In this document: positions 22,885 to 33,548 of the stretch, piece by piece
Numbering within the stretch: position 1 is the first letter of the stretch
Layout of the letters: each line of letters begins with the position of its first letter
Assembly: GCA_016190505.1 (NCBI GenBank)
Contig: JACPQM010000069.1
Coordinates: 1 to 64,000, forward strand
Direction: 5' to 3'
Length of the DNA: 64,000 nucleotides
Origin: Chloroflexota bacterium
Lineage (GTDB): Bacteria; Chloroflexota; Dehalococcoidia; JACPQK01
Notes under the pieces: model-generated
Databases searched by the model: none
Seen by the model: only the letters and a program-made list of their open reading frames with translations
What the model was told of the DNA's origin: nothing
Translations under genes and position numbers: made by a program

Positions 22885-24993
22885 TTACACCTCCAGCCGG
22901 ACGGTGCCGTACTCGTCCACGTAGCCCCTGACGCCAGGCGGGAGCACGATGGTGTCCCCCATGCGCTCCACAATGCAGGGGCCTTCAAGCACGTTACCGT
23001 AGCGTAGGCGCCCGCCATCGTAGGTCTTGACGGGCACGAAACGGCCCAGGGAGGGGAAGTATGCCTCTCGCGTTCCCTTCAGCGCCGGGCTGGGGTCGGG
23101 CTGGGGACGGTGGGCCGCCTCGGCCAGTGGCGGTGACGGCGGCGACGCCATGCCATCAACCCGCAGCTTGACCACCTCGATGCCCACCTGCCGGTAGCCG
23201 GTGCCTGTGCCATAGACCTGCTCGTAGCGGCCCTCGAAGTCCTGGGCCAGTCCCGACATGTCGGGATTCCCCAGATCGCCCACGGGTATGGCCAGCTCGT
23301 GGACCTGCAAGCGGTACTTCATATTCAGGTAGCGGGTGAGCTTTACCTGCTCTCGGGGCCAGCCCTCGGACTGGAACTGGGCCAGTACCCGGCCCTCCAG
23401 CTCACCGAACAGGGTGACGATGGCAGCCGCGTCCTTGTCCGCCAGGGGAAGGATGGCCAGGAACGAGTGCTCCACGGTGTGAATGATATCCCCCCGCACC
23501 ATGCCCAGGGCTGAGAACACGCTGGACGCTTCCGGCAAGTAGACTGCCTTCACCCCAAGCTCCTGGGCCAGGAAGGGCAGGTGGGTGCCGCTGGCGCCAC
23601 CATAGGCCAGCAGGGCGAACTCGCGGGGGTCGTGGCCGCTTTCGATGGTGAGCTTGTTGACCATGTCGGCCATGCGCGCGTTTACAATGGTAAACGCACC
23701 GACGGCCAGCTCGCGGCAGTCCATGCCCAAACCAGCCGCCACGCGGGTCAGGGACTCCTCGGCCCTCGCTCGGCTCAGCGTCTGCCTTCCGCCCAGGAAA
23801 TAGTCCGGGTTGATGTAGCCCAGCACCAGGTCCACGTCGGTGACGGTCGGCTCGGTGCCGCCGGCATCGTAGCATGCTGGGCCCGGGCAAGCGCCGGCGC
23901 TTTCGGGTCCTACTTTCGGCATGCCGGTCACGTCCACCGACACGATGCTCCCCCCGCCGGCGCCGATGGAGTGGACGGCCACCTTCGGGCAGTAGAAGCT
24001 GTACTGGTCAACTATAGGTAAGGTCTCTAGTGGCGTGTCGCCGTCCATGACCAGGCTCACGTCGAACGAGGTCCCGCCCATGTCGGCGCAGATTACCTTG
24101 TCCAGCCCGTAGGTCCTGGAGAAGAGCTTTCCGCCGATAGCCCCACCCACAGGGCCCGAGTCCAGGGTGAGCAGCGGGTGCTGGCTGGCGTCGGCCACGC
24201 TGGTCAGCCCGCCCCGGCAGGTCATCATGAGCAGCTCGCGTGACAGGCCCTCGTCCTGTAGCCGCCACTCCAGGCCGTGCAGATAGCTCGACACCCTGGG
24301 CCCCAGGTAGGCGGTGAGCACTGTGCTCACCGTGCGCTCGTACTCCCCGAGCACCGGGGCCACCTCGTGCGAGGCGGATACATAGACGTCCGGGTACTGG
24401 ACCGACAGCATCTCCTGGATTCTACGCTCGTGCTCCGGCCTCAGGAACGACCACAGGAAGCAGATGGCCACTGCCTCGGCGCCCTGCTCGTCTATCAGCT
24501 CAGCCAGCGCCCGGCGCACCTCGTCCTCGTTCAAGGGGCAGAGGACGTCGCCTTCGGCGTCAATCCGCTCGGAGATGCCCCGGATGAGGGCAAGGGGCAC
24601 CACCGGCGGCTCGGCCTTGTGTAGCCGGGACTGGTGGGCGATCTCCTGGGGCGACAGGCCAGCCCGCTTCTGCATCACCCGGCCGATGAAGATAGTGTCC
24701 TCGAAGCCGCGGGTGGTGACCAGGGCCGCCCGGGCCCCCTTGCGCTCCAGGAGGGCGTTGGTGGCTACGGTGCAACCGTGCACCAGGCCGCCGATATGGG
24801 CCAGCAGGTCCGGCAGCGCCATGCCCAGGCACTGGGCGGCCAGGGACAGGGCCTCGATGACTCCCAGGGACTGGTCGCCCGGCGTGGTGGCGCTCTTGGC
24901 CATGGCCGCCAACCGGCCGGCGCCGTCCACCACCACGCAATCGGTGAAGGTGCCGCCTATGTCAACGCCGATGCGATATGTGCTGCGGGGCAT
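22885..24993 (-). CDS. Hydantoinase A/oxoprolinase family protein
   Basis: YRIGVDIGGTFTDCVVVD; GLVHGCTVATNALLERKGARAALVTTRGFED. Confidence 0.95.
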   Translation of the reverse strand: MPRSTYRIGVDIGGTFTDCVVVDGAGRLAAMAKSATTPGDQSLGVIEALSLAAQCLGMALPDLLAHIGGLVHGCTVATNALLERKGARAALVTTRGFEDTIFIGRVMQKRAGLSPQEIAHQSRLHKAEPPVVPLALIRGISERIDAEGDVLCPLNEDEVRRALAELIDEQGAEAVAICFLWSFLRPEHERRIQEMLSVQYPDVYVSASHEVAPVLGEYERTVSTVLTAYLGPRVSSYLHGLEWRLQDEGLSRELLMMTCRGGLTSVADASQHPLLTLDSGPVGGAIGGKLFSRTYGLDKVICADMGGTSFDVSLVMDGDTPLETLPIVDQYSFYCPKVAVHSIGAGGGSIVSVDVTGMPKVGPESAGACPGPACYDAGGTEPTVTDVDLVLGYINPDYFLGGRQTLSRARAEESLTRVAAGLGMDCRELAVGAFTIVNARMADMVNKLTIESGHDPREFALLAYGGASGTHLPFLAQELGVKAVYLPEASSVFSALGMVRGDIIHTVEHSFLAILPLADKDAAAIVTLFGELEGRVLAQFQSEGWPREQVKLTRYLNMKYRLQVHELAIPVGDLGNPDMSGLAQDFEGRYEQVYGTGTGYRQVGIEVVKLRVDGMASPPSPPLAEAAHRPQPDPSPALKGTREAYFPSLGRFVPVKTYDGGRLRYGNVLEGPCIVERMGDTIVLPPGVRGYVDEYGTVRLEV

Positions 24994-25005
24994 GCTAGGA
25001 TTCTA

Positions 25006-25048
25006 CACCCCCTATGGTCTCCCTTGGCAAGGGGGGCTACAGGGGGTG
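25006..25048. repeat. Imperfect palindrome (family 2 copy A), contains the typA stop codon
   Basis: caccccctatggtctcccttggcaaggggggctacagggggtg. Confidence 0.8.
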
Positions 25049-26884
25049 CACGGCCGCGCGGACCTTGGCCCGCCCCATCCGGTAGCGCTGGTCGTTGGAA
25101 AGGACCTTCTTGCGCAGGCGCAGGTTCTTGGGGGTCACCTCGAGAAGCTCGTTGTCAGCGACAAAGTCCAGGCACTCCTCCAGGCTCATCTTGATCGGAG
25201 GCGTCAACTGTATCGAGAAGTCAGCGGTGGAAGCCCGCATGTTGGTCAGCTTCTTCTCCTTGCACACGTTGATCTCGATGTCGCTGTCCCGAGGGTGCAT
25301 GCCCACGACCATGCCTTCGTATACCGGAGTGCCCGGGTCTACAAAGGTCATGCCCCGGCCCTGAGCGTTGTTCAGCCCATAGGTGACGGCGATACCGGCC
25401 TCCGCCGACACCAGCACACCGCTGCGCGCTGACTTGACCTCGCCGCGCAGAGGCTCATGGCTCAGGAACTGGCTGTTCATGACCCCATTACCCCGGGTGA
25501 CCCTCAGGAAGAAGCTGCGGAAGCCGATTAGCCCCCGGGTGGGCAGCTTGAACTCCAGGTGCACGTTGCCCTGTCCGTCCGAGCGCATGTCCGTCATCTG
25601 GGCCAGGCGGGTGGCCAGGTTCTCAGTGAGCGGTCCAATGAACTCGTCCCGGGTATCGAGCAGTAGCAGTTCGTAAGGTTCCAGGGTCTGGCCATTCACC
25701 ACCTTGGTCACCGCCTCCGGGCGCGACAACTGGAACTCGTATCCCTCGCGGCGCATGGTCTCGATCAGGATGGACAGGTGGAGCTCGCCCCGTCCCGATA
25801 TCAGGAACTCGTCGGGGCTGTCGGTGTCCTCTACGCGCAGGCTCACGTTGGTCTGAAGCTCGCGCATCAGCCGGTCGTGAAGCTGGCGCGACGTGCAGTA
25901 GATGCCATCCTGACCGGCAAAAGGTGAGGAGTTAACGCTCAGGGTCATCTTGACGGTAGGCTCATCAATGTCAATGGTGGGCAGTGCCTGTGGGTACTCT
26001 GCTGAGGAAATCGTGTCCCCAATGGAGACCTGCTCCACCCCAGCCACGGCCACGATCTCCCCGGCCTCGGCCAGGGGCACCTCCCTACGCTCCAGGCCCT
26101 GGAAGACGAAGACCCGTACCACCTTATAAGCTGCCGAAGTCCCTTGCCGTCCCAAGCGGAGGACGGGATCACCCGGGGCGACGCGGCCGCGGGAGATGCG
26201 GCCGATGGCGATCTGTCTCAGGTGGTTGTCGTAGTCCAGCGCGGCGACCAGGAGCTGCAGCGGGCCGGCGGCATCAGCCGCAGGCGGCGGCACGTATTTC
26301 AGGATGGCCTCGAACAGAGGCTCCATGCTCACGCGCTCGTCCTTCATGTCGGCTACGGCGTAGCCCTGCCGGGCCGAGGCGTAGAGGATGGGGAAATCGA
26401 GCTGGTCCTCGTGGGTGGCCAGCTCCAGGAACAGGTCCTGGACCAGGCTCACCACTTCCTTGACGCGGGCGTTGGGGCTGTCCAGCTTGTTTACGACGAC
26501 GACTGGCTTCAGGCCCTTCAGCAACGCCTTGGTCAGCACATAGCGCGTCTGGGGCATGGGCCCGTCCACCGCGTCAACCACGAGGAGGCAGCCGTCGGCC
26601 ATGTTGATGACGCGCTCCACCTCACCGCTGAAGTCGGCGTGGCCCGGGGTATCAATGATATTGATCTTGACGCCCTTGAAGGTGACGGCGGTATTCTTGG
26701 CCAGGATGGTGATGCCCCGTTCGCGCTCCAGGGGGTTGCTGTCCATGATGAGCTCGCCCACCTGCTGATTGTCACGGAAGACGTGGCTCTGCTTGAGCAA
26801 AGCGTCCACCAGGGTCGTCTTGCCGTGGTCCACGTGGGCGATGATGGCCACGTTGCGGATCTGATGCTGCGTTTGGCTTTCCAT
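25037..26884 (-). CDS. typA: Translational GTPase TypA/BipA
   Basis: [55 protein letters not shown]. Confidence 0.97.
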   Translation of the reverse strand: MESQTQHQIRNVAIIAHVDHGKTTLVDALLKQSHVFRDNQQVGELIMDSNPLERERGITILAKNTAVTFKGVKINIIDTPGHADFSGEVERVINMADGCLLVVDAVDGPMPQTRYVLTKALLKGLKPVVVVNKLDSPNARVKEVVSLVQDLFLELATHEDQLDFPILYASARQGYAVADMKDERVSMEPLFEAILKYVPPPAADAAGPLQLLVAALDYDNHLRQIAIGRISRGRVAPGDPVLRLGRQGTSAAYKVVRVFVFQGLERREVPLAEAGEIVAVAGVEQVSIGDTISSAEYPQALPTIDIDEPTVKMTLSVNSSPFAGQDGIYCTSRQLHDRLMRELQTNVSLRVEDTDSPDEFLISGRGELHLSILIETMRREGYEFQLSRPEAVTKVVNGQTLEPYELLLLDTRDEFIGPLTENLATRLAQMTDMRSDGQGNVHLEFKLPTRGLIGFRSFFLRVTRGNGVMNSQFLSHEPLRGEVKSARSGVLVSAEAGIAVTYGLNNAQGRGMTFVDPGTPVYEGMVVGMHPRDSDIEINVCKEKKLTNMRASTADFSIQLTPPIKMSLEECLDFVADNELLEVTPKNLRLRKKVLSNDQRYRMGRAKVRAAVHPL

Positions 26885-26977
26885 GTCCCTTCAACAAAAC
26901 TGTCCCGATTGCATCGGGACATGTCATGACAACCAACACATCATGATAGCATAACGTGCGCTGGGGGGACCGGGCAC

Positions 26978-27047
26978 GTAGGGGCAACCCTCGTGGTTGC
27001 CCGTCGGTCTGGGGATACCTGTAAGGGCGAGGTGACCTCGCCCCTAC
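26978..27047. repeat. Two adjacent GTAGGGGC-type palindromes
   Basis: gtaggggcaaccctcgtggttgccc and gtaagggcgaggtgacctcgcccctac; the second contains the kinase stop codon. Confidence 0.8.
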
Positions 27048-29209
27048 GTTGGGCCGCCAGGTCCCCTGCGGCGGAGGACCACCTCGATGCGGGCTAGCAG
27101 CTCCGAGGGTGAGAACGGCTTGACGATGTAGTCATCGGCCCCTGCCTTCAGCGCCCGGGCGGCGTTGTCGCCTTCGTCGCTGCCGGTAAGGAAGACCACC
27201 GGCACCTCGGAGAACTCGCGAATACGCTTGAGCAGATCGAGCCCGGTCACGTCAGGGAACCTGAAGTCCATCAACACCACATCGGGCTGCTCTTGCTGCA
27301 CGAGATTAGTGCAGACCGAAGGGTCGCTAGCCACTATGGCCTCATAGCCGCCGTCTTCCAACGTGCGGCGGACATAGCGCAATACCTGGAAGTCGTCGTC
27401 CACCGCCAGCACGCGGGCAAGCTTCCGGGCGCCCGCAGAGACAGGAGCCTCGGCAACGGCCGTGGCAGCGGCGGGTGTCTCTACAGCCACGGGCAGGGTA
27501 AAGGTGATGGTGGTCCCACGCCCCTCGCCGGCGCTCTCCGCCCAGATGCGGCCGGCATGGGCTTGGACGATGCCTTTGCAGATGGCCAGGCCCAGGCCCG
27601 TTCCCGACACCGGCTCGCCAGAGCCGTCATGAAGCTGCGAGTACTTCCTGAACAGGTGAGGCAGCCCGTCGGGCGGTATGCCCCGCCCCTGGTCACGGAC
27701 CCGGAACTTGATATGGGCGTTGTCCTGTTCCACCTCCAGGTTGATGGGCGTCGCGGGTGGCGAGAACTTCGCGGCGTTGCTGAGCAGGTTGGTCAACACC
27801 TGGATGATCCGGCGTGAATCAGCCCGAACGGGAGGCAGCCCAACGGCCAAATCGAGCCTCACAACCCTGCTTTTGAATGCGTGGGAAAAGACGGCCAGGG
27901 CCTCGTTTAATGTGTTACGTATGTCGGTGGCCTGAGGGTTGATGGTGAAGGCGCCGGCCTCGATGCGGGTTATGTCGGTGAGATTGGACACCAGATCGCG
28001 CAGCCGGTCTGCCTGCTGGTCAATGATCCTGAGCAACTCGCGGCTCTCTGTATAGTCAACGGTGGGACTACCGAGTGCGGTGGCCGCTGCCCCTTTGATG
28101 GCGGTGAGGGGGGAGCGGAGCTCATGGCTAACCACGCCCAGGAACTCGTTGCGGCGCTTCTCCGTATCATCCAGCCGGCTGATGTCCTGGATGACAACGA
28201 TAGCCCCGGTAGTCTCGCCCTCGGACGAGGAGATGGGTGTAACACTGACCAGCGTGGTCACGGCCCGCCCGCCGGCGAACTCGTACCTGATCTCCTCCAG
28301 ATAGACCCTCTCACCGGTGCGCAGTGCCCGGTGGATGGGAAGCTCGTCAGCTTTGTAAGGGCTGCCATCAGGCCGGAGACGGACGGCGGCGGCTACATAC
28401 CGGCTTAGGTCGCGTTCCAGGCGAGGAAATCCGAAGACGCGCAGGGCCTCACGGTTGGCCAGCACAATGTCGCCGCTGGTGTCCGTGACGAACATACCTA
28501 CGGGTGAGGTATCCACCAGTGCTTTTAGCCGGTTTCGCTCCTGCTCAGCCTGTGCCAGGAGCTCGCGGGACCTTGTCTCGCTCTGGGCCAGGGCCTCTTT
28601 GGCGCGCTTGTAAGTGGCAGTCTCGATGAGGTCCCACCTCCCTTCCCTCCGGGCAAGGGCGAACTCGTGGTTGCGTACCACGTCCAGCACCTCGCCGCCA
28701 CCACACTTATCGAGGGAGTAGGAGCACAGCGCCAGGATCCGGTAGCTGCCGATAACGCCGTCCACCGCGGCTTCGTAGTCCGCGAAGCTCCTCCAGTCCT
28801 GCTTCTCCAGCCAGAAGGTGTTCCCGGTCAGGCGCAGCCCGCCATAGCCTCGCTTCAGGGCCTGTTCGAGCTTGTCCACCCAACCGGCCAGCACACGGTC
28901 GCTATCGAAGTGACCGCCCAGGGTGTACCACTGATCGTACGGGATTATCTCGATCTGGCCCTGTTCTACATACCGGGCAAAGCCGGGCACGGCTGACGCC
29001 ATGGCCCGCTCAACCTCTGGTTTGCCCAGAGGGTCCGCGGTCACCCATATGCAGAACTCGTTGCCCTCCAGGCCAGCCCTGAAATAGGGCACCAGCACGT
29101 CGAGCAGGTCTTCTTTGGTCTGGAAAAAGTGGCAGAAGTGGGTGCCCCAGGGAACATCGCCAATGACGTCAATACCGCTGTGGAGGAGTTTTTTCTCCAT
29201 TCTCGGCAC
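27044..29209 (-). CDS. Hybrid sensor histidine kinase: MEDS-PAS-HisKA-HATPase-REC
   Basis: PWGTHFCHFFQTKEDLLDVLVPYF (MEDS); SHELRSPLTAIKGAA; GTGLGLAICKGIV; REC VDDDFQVLRYV...DVVLMDFRFPD. Confidence 0.92.
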   Translation of the reverse strand: MPRMEKKLLHSGIDVIGDVPWGTHFCHFFQTKEDLLDVLVPYFRAGLEGNEFCIWVTADPLGKPEVERAMASAVPGFARYVEQGQIEIIPYDQWYTLGGHFDSDRVLAGWVDKLEQALKRGYGGLRLTGNTFWLEKQDWRSFADYEAAVDGVIGSYRILALCSYSLDKCGGGEVLDVVRNHEFALARREGRWDLIETATYKRAKEALAQSETRSRELLAQAEQERNRLKALVDTSPVGMFVTDTSGDIVLANREALRVFGFPRLERDLSRYVAAAVRLRPDGSPYKADELPIHRALRTGERVYLEEIRYEFAGGRAVTTLVSVTPISSSEGETTGAIVVIQDISRLDDTEKRRNEFLGVVSHELRSPLTAIKGAAATALGSPTVDYTESRELLRIIDQQADRLRDLVSNLTDITRIEAGAFTINPQATDIRNTLNEALAVFSHAFKSRVVRLDLAVGLPPVRADSRRIIQVLTNLLSNAAKFSPPATPINLEVEQDNAHIKFRVRDQGRGIPPDGLPHLFRKYSQLHDGSGEPVSGTGLGLAICKGIVQAHAGRIWAESAGEGRGTTITFTLPVAVETPAAATAVAEAPVSAGARKLARVLAVDDDFQVLRYVRRTLEDGGYEAIVASDPSVCTNLVQQEQPDVVLMDFRFPDVTGLDLLKRIREFSEVPVVFLTGSDEGDNAARALKAGADDYIVKPFSPSELLARIEVVLRRRGPGGPT

Positions 29210-29406
29210 CCCTTCAATACACGACGGTAAAGTTTCTCAGACCGGGAACGCGTAGAGTGCATTATAGCACAAGCGGCCAACGGTGGCTGTGAGGGCCGCA
29301 GTCCGTGGATCAAGAATTCCCTTTTTGACCCCCCGGCCCTTAATGAGATACACTATCTGTGTGCTGGCTCTGGGCACGTGGATGCTGGGCCGGTTTAAGG
29401 AGAAGA

Positions 29407-29721
29407 ATGGTAACGGTTACCCAAAGTGCACGGGAGGAGCTCAAGCGGATCAGGGAGACCAACGGGTTCGAGCCCCAGCAGTGCCTCAGGCTGGCCATGG
29501 TAGCCCCGCAGACGTTGGGACTGGTGTTGGACGAAGCCAGCGAGCAGGACCAGGTCGAGGACGTGGAAGGGACTCGAGTGCTGCTCATCGGTCCCGACGT
29601 GGGCGAGGCCCTGGAGGGGGCAACCATAGACCTCCAGGATGAGGGGGAAGGCCATCGCTTCCAGATCATCCCGCCGGCAGGCCAGTGTGGGGAAGAGGGC
29701 TGCCAGGAGTGCCACCACTAG
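29407..29721 (+). CDS. HesB/IscA-like Fe-S biogenesis-related protein
   Basis: MVTVTQSAREELKRIRETNGFEPQQCLRLAMV...PPAGQCGEEGCQECHH. Confidence 0.6.
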   Translation: MVTVTQSAREELKRIRETNGFEPQQCLRLAMVAPQTLGLVLDEASEQDQVEDVEGTRVLLIGPDVGEALEGATIDLQDEGEGHRFQIIPPAGQCGEEGCQECHH

Positions 29722-29859
29722 ACCACAAGGATCGCGTGCCCTCACCCTGACCTCTCCCAGAGGGAGAGGGGAGGCCCTGTAGCCCGAAGCCTGAAGGCTG
29801 CCTTCCGGCGGGTTTGACCTGAGGACTTTGTGTGGCTAGAATTAGGTATATCATCTCCG

Positions 29860-30417
29860 ATGCGTAATAGCCCGTTAGACTATCCGGTACTGGTCTTGAA
29901 CCAGAACTACGAGCCGCTGCACGTGTGCCACGGGCGGCGCGCCGTTGTGTTACTACAAAGAGGCAAAGCCGAGATCCTCGAAGATGGGCGGGGGGTACTA
30001 CATACCTCCCGCCTCTCTTTCTTGTTGCCCTCGGTAATACGGATGGCCTACCTCATCCGCCGGCCCATCCCGCACCCCCGCCTCACCCGGAGAAGCCTGT
30101 TCCTGCGGGACAACCATGCCTGTCAGTACTGCGGCCGGCCGGCCCGAGAGCTTACCATAGACCACGTCATCCCCCGCCGCCAGGGTGGGCAGCACACCTG
30201 GGACAATGTGGTCACCGCTTGTATCCCCTGCAACCGGCGCAAGGCCGGGCGCACTCCGGCCGAGGCCAGGATGCTGTTGCTCCGTGATCCCCGGCCGCCC
30301 ACTCCGGGCAATCTACCCTTTGTTCCCCGGCCCCCCTGGCCCGCTCCCTGGGACAAGTTCATTACCCCCTGGCAACGGCGCCCGACCTTCCTTCGGCAGC
30401 CTCAGGACGGCGTCTAG
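29860..30417 (+). CDS. HNH endonuclease family protein
   Basis: CQYCGRPARELTIDHVIPRRQGGQHTWDNVVTACIPCNRRKAGRTP. Confidence 0.92.
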   Translation: MRNSPLDYPVLVLNQNYEPLHVCHGRRAVVLLQRGKAEILEDGRGVLHTSRLSFLLPSVIRMAYLIRRPIPHPRLTRRSLFLRDNHACQYCGRPARELTIDHVIPRRQGGQHTWDNVVTACIPCNRRKAGRTPAEARMLLLRDPRPPTPGNLPFVPRPPWPAPWDKFITPWQRRPTFLRQPQDGV

Positions 30418-31215
30418 GGGCGGCACCACCACTTGGTCCAGAGGGAACTCGACCAGGGCCTCGCTCTCCAGACGCACGGTCACCGTCTGCTTCAAAGCAT
30501 TTCCGCCGACCACCACACCTGGCCCTGTAGGGGTGGCCACCCGCTGCCCCGAACGGGGCAGGTTCACCTTGAGCTGTTTGTACTGGGCGTGCTCGAAAGT
30601 CAGGCAGCACATCAGCCGCCCGCACAGCCCCGATATCTTGGCCGGGTTGAGCGGAAGGTCCTGGTCCTTCGCCATGCGGATGGAGACCGGGCAGAACTCG
30701 TTGAGGACGTGGCTACAACATAGTGGCCGGCCGCAGGGGCCCAGGCCGCCGGTGAGTTTCGCCTCGTCCCGGGCGCCCAGTTGGCGCAGCTCGACCCTGG
30801 TGTGCAAGCTGGCGCTAAGCTGGCGCAATAGCTCGCGGAAGTCAACCCGCCCCTCGGCGGAGAAGTGTATGGTGAGCCGGCTGCCATCCAGGTTATACTC
30901 CGCATCCAGGACCTTCATGGGCAGCTCCAATTGTCTCACCATCTCGCGACAGCGCTGCCGGGCCTCCAGTTCCCTCTCCCGGAACTGGGCCTGCTGCTGC
31001 AAGTCTTCCTCAGTGGCACGCCGCAACACGGGCTTGAGGGGCTCCGTCAGCTCGTTCTCGACCACCTGGTGCGGCGCGATGACTACCAGGGCGAGCTCCA
31101 GTCCCCTCGCCGTCTCGACCACTATCTGGTCGTTCACTTTCAGGGGAAGGCCTGCCGGGTCGAAATAATAGACGCGGCCGCCCCGGCGAAAACGTACTCC
31201 AGCGACATCAGGCAT
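30313..31215 (-). CDS. PSP1 domain protein (RicT/YaaT-like)
   Basis: VEFRELLRQLSASLHTRVELRQLGARDEAKLTGGLGPCGRPLCCSHVL...GLCGRLMCCLTFE. Confidence 0.9.
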   Translation of the reverse strand: MPDVAGVRFRRGGRVYYFDPAGLPLKVNDQIVVETARGLELALVVIAPHQVVENELTEPLKPVLRRATEEDLQQQAQFRERELEARQRCREMVRQLELPMKVLDAEYNLDGSRLTIHFSAEGRVDFRELLRQLSASLHTRVELRQLGARDEAKLTGGLGPCGRPLCCSHVLNEFCPVSIRMAKDQDLPLNPAKISGLCGRLMCCLTFEHAQYKQLKVNLPRSGQRVATPTGPGVVVGGNALKQTVTVRLESEALVEFPLDQVVVPPLDAVLRLPKEGRAPLPGGNELVPGSGPGGPGNKG

Positions 31216-31218
31216 ATC

Positions 31219-32220
31219 TTATGCTACCTCTTCAAAATGCGGCAGGTGCAGCATCAGCGTCTCCAAGGCCAGCCTGGGGTTGGCATTGACCTCCAGTGCC
31301 CAGCGCGTGTGCCGCAGGTCTCTCAGGAAGTCCGCTATGGCTTTCAGGCTCAGACCCTGGGCCTGTTGCTGCAATTGCTCAGAATAGTCCCAGTTGGTTG
31401 TGAATCCAGCGCAACCGCTTCGGGCTAGCAGAAGGTCGCGCCACCAGTCTTGCCACAAGTCCATCTCCTCCAGCGCCTGCTCCCGGCGCCGCGAGAAGTG
31501 CGTGGCCCACTCCGCCGCCAGGTCAAAGCGGTCGCTGAAACTCGCGCCCGGAATGGCCGCCAGGCGCTCGGTCACCTGCGATCGCCGGCGCCACACCTCC
31601 GACGACTCCTGGACGGCCAGCATAGCCCATCCCACACGGCCCCGGGACAGGCGGGCTACCAGAGCGGCGTGCTGGTGCTCGACGCCCCGCTTGCCCAGCA
31701 CCTGCTCCATTTGCTCCCGGGGCATGGGCCGCAGCGCCAGGCGCTGGCACCGGGAGCGCACCGTGGGCAGGAGACGGGCCTCCCGGCTGGTAAGAAGCAG
31801 GAAAAGGGCCCGGGGGGCAGGCTCCTCTAGCGTCTTTAGCAGGCAGTTGGCTGCCTCCGCCGACATCTCCTCCGCCCCGTCCAGGATGAACACCAGCCAG
31901 CGCCCCTCCGTGGGCTTGAGGCTGGCCCGGTGCTGCACTTCCCTGACCTGGTCAATGCTGATCTCAGTACGGCTCTCTTCGCGGCGGATGGTCAACACGT
32001 CGGCGTGCTTGCCTGCGGCGATGCGGCGGCAGGGCCGGCACTCACCACAGGGTAGCGGGCTTCCAGCCTCGCAGTTCACCGCCTGTGCCAGATCCAGGGC
32101 CAGGGTCCCCTTGCCAGTGTGCTTGGGACCGACCAGCAGGTAGGCGTGTGCCAAGCGGCCCGCGGCCAGGCCGTGCTCCAGCCCGCGAATGGTCTGGTCC
32201 TGTCCTAGCGTCTGCCACAT
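31219..32220 (-). CDS. holB: DNA polymerase III delta' subunit
   Basis: AHAYLLVGPKHTGKGTLALDLAQAVNC; CRRIAAGKHADV; EEMSAEAANCLLKTLEEP. Confidence 0.85.
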   Translation of the reverse strand: MWQTLGQDQTIRGLEHGLAAGRLAHAYLLVGPKHTGKGTLALDLAQAVNCEAGSPLPCGECRPCRRIAAGKHADVLTIRREESRTEISIDQVREVQHRASLKPTEGRWLVFILDGAEEMSAEAANCLLKTLEEPAPRALFLLLTSREARLLPTVRSRCQRLALRPMPREQMEQVLGKRGVEHQHAALVARLSRGRVGWAMLAVQESSEVWRRRSQVTERLAAIPGASFSDRFDLAAEWATHFSRRREQALEEMDLWQDWWRDLLLARSGCAGFTTNWDYSEQLQQQAQGLSLKAIADFLRDLRHTRWALEVNANPRLALETLMLHLPHFEEVA

Positions 32221-32223
32221 ATC

Positions 32224-33537
32224 TCAGCCCAGGTCACAGTTCATCAGGTCTTCGAAGGTCTCACGGCGGCGTATCAGACGGGCTTCACCTGCCGTTACCA
32301 TGGCGACAGCCGGGCGCAGGCTGGCGTTGTAGTTGCTGGCCATGGCCAACTGGTAGGCCCCCGCCGCAGGCATGGCGATGAGGTCGCCTGCTTTGAGCGG
32401 CGGCAGAGAGACGTCCTTGATAAGTATGTCCCCAGACTCGCAAAAGCGCCCACACAGCGTGACCACCTCCGGCTGCCCTTCAGCGCGGCGGTTGGCGACC
32501 ACCGCCTCGTAGCGTGAGCCGTAGAGGGCAGGCCGGATATTGTCCCCCATCCCGCCGTCCAGGGACACATACTTGCGCACGCCTGGGATGTCCTTGATGG
32601 CCCCCACGCTGTACAGGGCCACCCCGGCCCGGCCCACCATGGCCCGGCCCGGCTCGACCACCAGACGGGGCAGGCCCAGACCCAGCCGGGAGCAGTGTTC
32701 ACCCAGTGCGGCCGCTATGGCGCCGGCGTACTCCGAAAGCGGGGGCAACTGCGTGCTGGACGTGTATGCCACCGGGAATCCTCCCCCGGGGCTTAGCTCC
32801 CGAAGGGATAGGCCGTACTTCTCGGTCATTCCGGCGGCGAAGGGCAGCACCCGCTCAAGGGCCTCCAGGTACGGCTTCACCTCGGTGATAGGCGAACCCA
32901 GGTGGAAGTGAAGGCCGAGCACGTCTAGGTGCGGGCTGGCCAGGGCGTGGGCCAGCGCCCGTTCGGCCTGGCCGGTGACCAGGGGCAGGCCGAACTTGCT
33001 GTCCACCAGCCCGGTGGTGGTGTACTGGTGGGTATGGGGGTCCACCCCGGGTGAGATGCGCAGCAGGATGGCCTGCCGCCGGCCCCGCCCTTGGGCCACG
33101 GACTCCAGCAGGCCGAGCTCGTGCTCGTTGTCCACCACAACGCGGCCTACGCCCCAGTCCAGGGCCAGCTCCAACTCCTCGCGCAGCTTGTTGTTGCCGT
33201 GAAAGTATACCCGCTCCATGGGGAAACCCGCGGACCTGGCGATGGCAACCTCGCCTGCCGAGACTGCGTCCAGCCCCAGGCCCTCCTCGCCGAAAACCCG
33301 GGCCAGCGCCTTGCAGATAAACGCCTTGCTGGCGTAGAGCACCTGGGCGTCCTGGTGGTGGCGCTGGAACTCGCCGATGAAGCTGCGGCACTGTTCCCGC
33401 AACGTGGCCTCGTCGAATATGTAGAGGGGAGTGCCGAAGCGCTGGGCGAGCTCCACCGTGTCGCAGCCGCCAATGACCAGGTGCCCCTGTCCGTGCACCT
33501 GGGATCCCGCGGGAAAAAGGTCGAGTGCGGATGGCAT
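32224..33537 (-). CDS. lysA: Diaminopimelate decarboxylase
   Basis: YASKAFICKALARVFGEEGLGLDAVSAGE; HFHLGSPI; VVEPGRAMV; CESGDIL. Confidence 0.94.
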   Translation of the reverse strand: MPSALDLFPAGSQVHGQGHLVIGGCDTVELAQRFGTPLYIFDEATLREQCRSFIGEFQRHHQDAQVLYASKAFICKALARVFGEEGLGLDAVSAGEVAIARSAGFPMERVYFHGNNKLREELELALDWGVGRVVVDNEHELGLLESVAQGRGRRQAILLRISPGVDPHTHQYTTTGLVDSKFGLPLVTGQAERALAHALASPHLDVLGLHFHLGSPITEVKPYLEALERVLPFAAGMTEKYGLSLRELSPGGGFPVAYTSSTQLPPLSEYAGAIAAALGEHCSRLGLGLPRLVVEPGRAMVGRAGVALYSVGAIKDIPGVRKYVSLDGGMGDNIRPALYGSRYEAVVANRRAEGQPEVVTLCGRFCESGDILIKDVSLPPLKAGDLIAMPAAGAYQLAMASNYNASLRPAVAMVTAGEARLIRRRETFEDLMNCDLG

Positions 33538-33548
33538 AGTTTCCCCCG

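Noticed and set aside
30313-30417. Overlap of the HNH and PSP1 genes as evidence for a fused or novel gene
   Set aside because: Simple convergent tail overlap of two well-supported CDS
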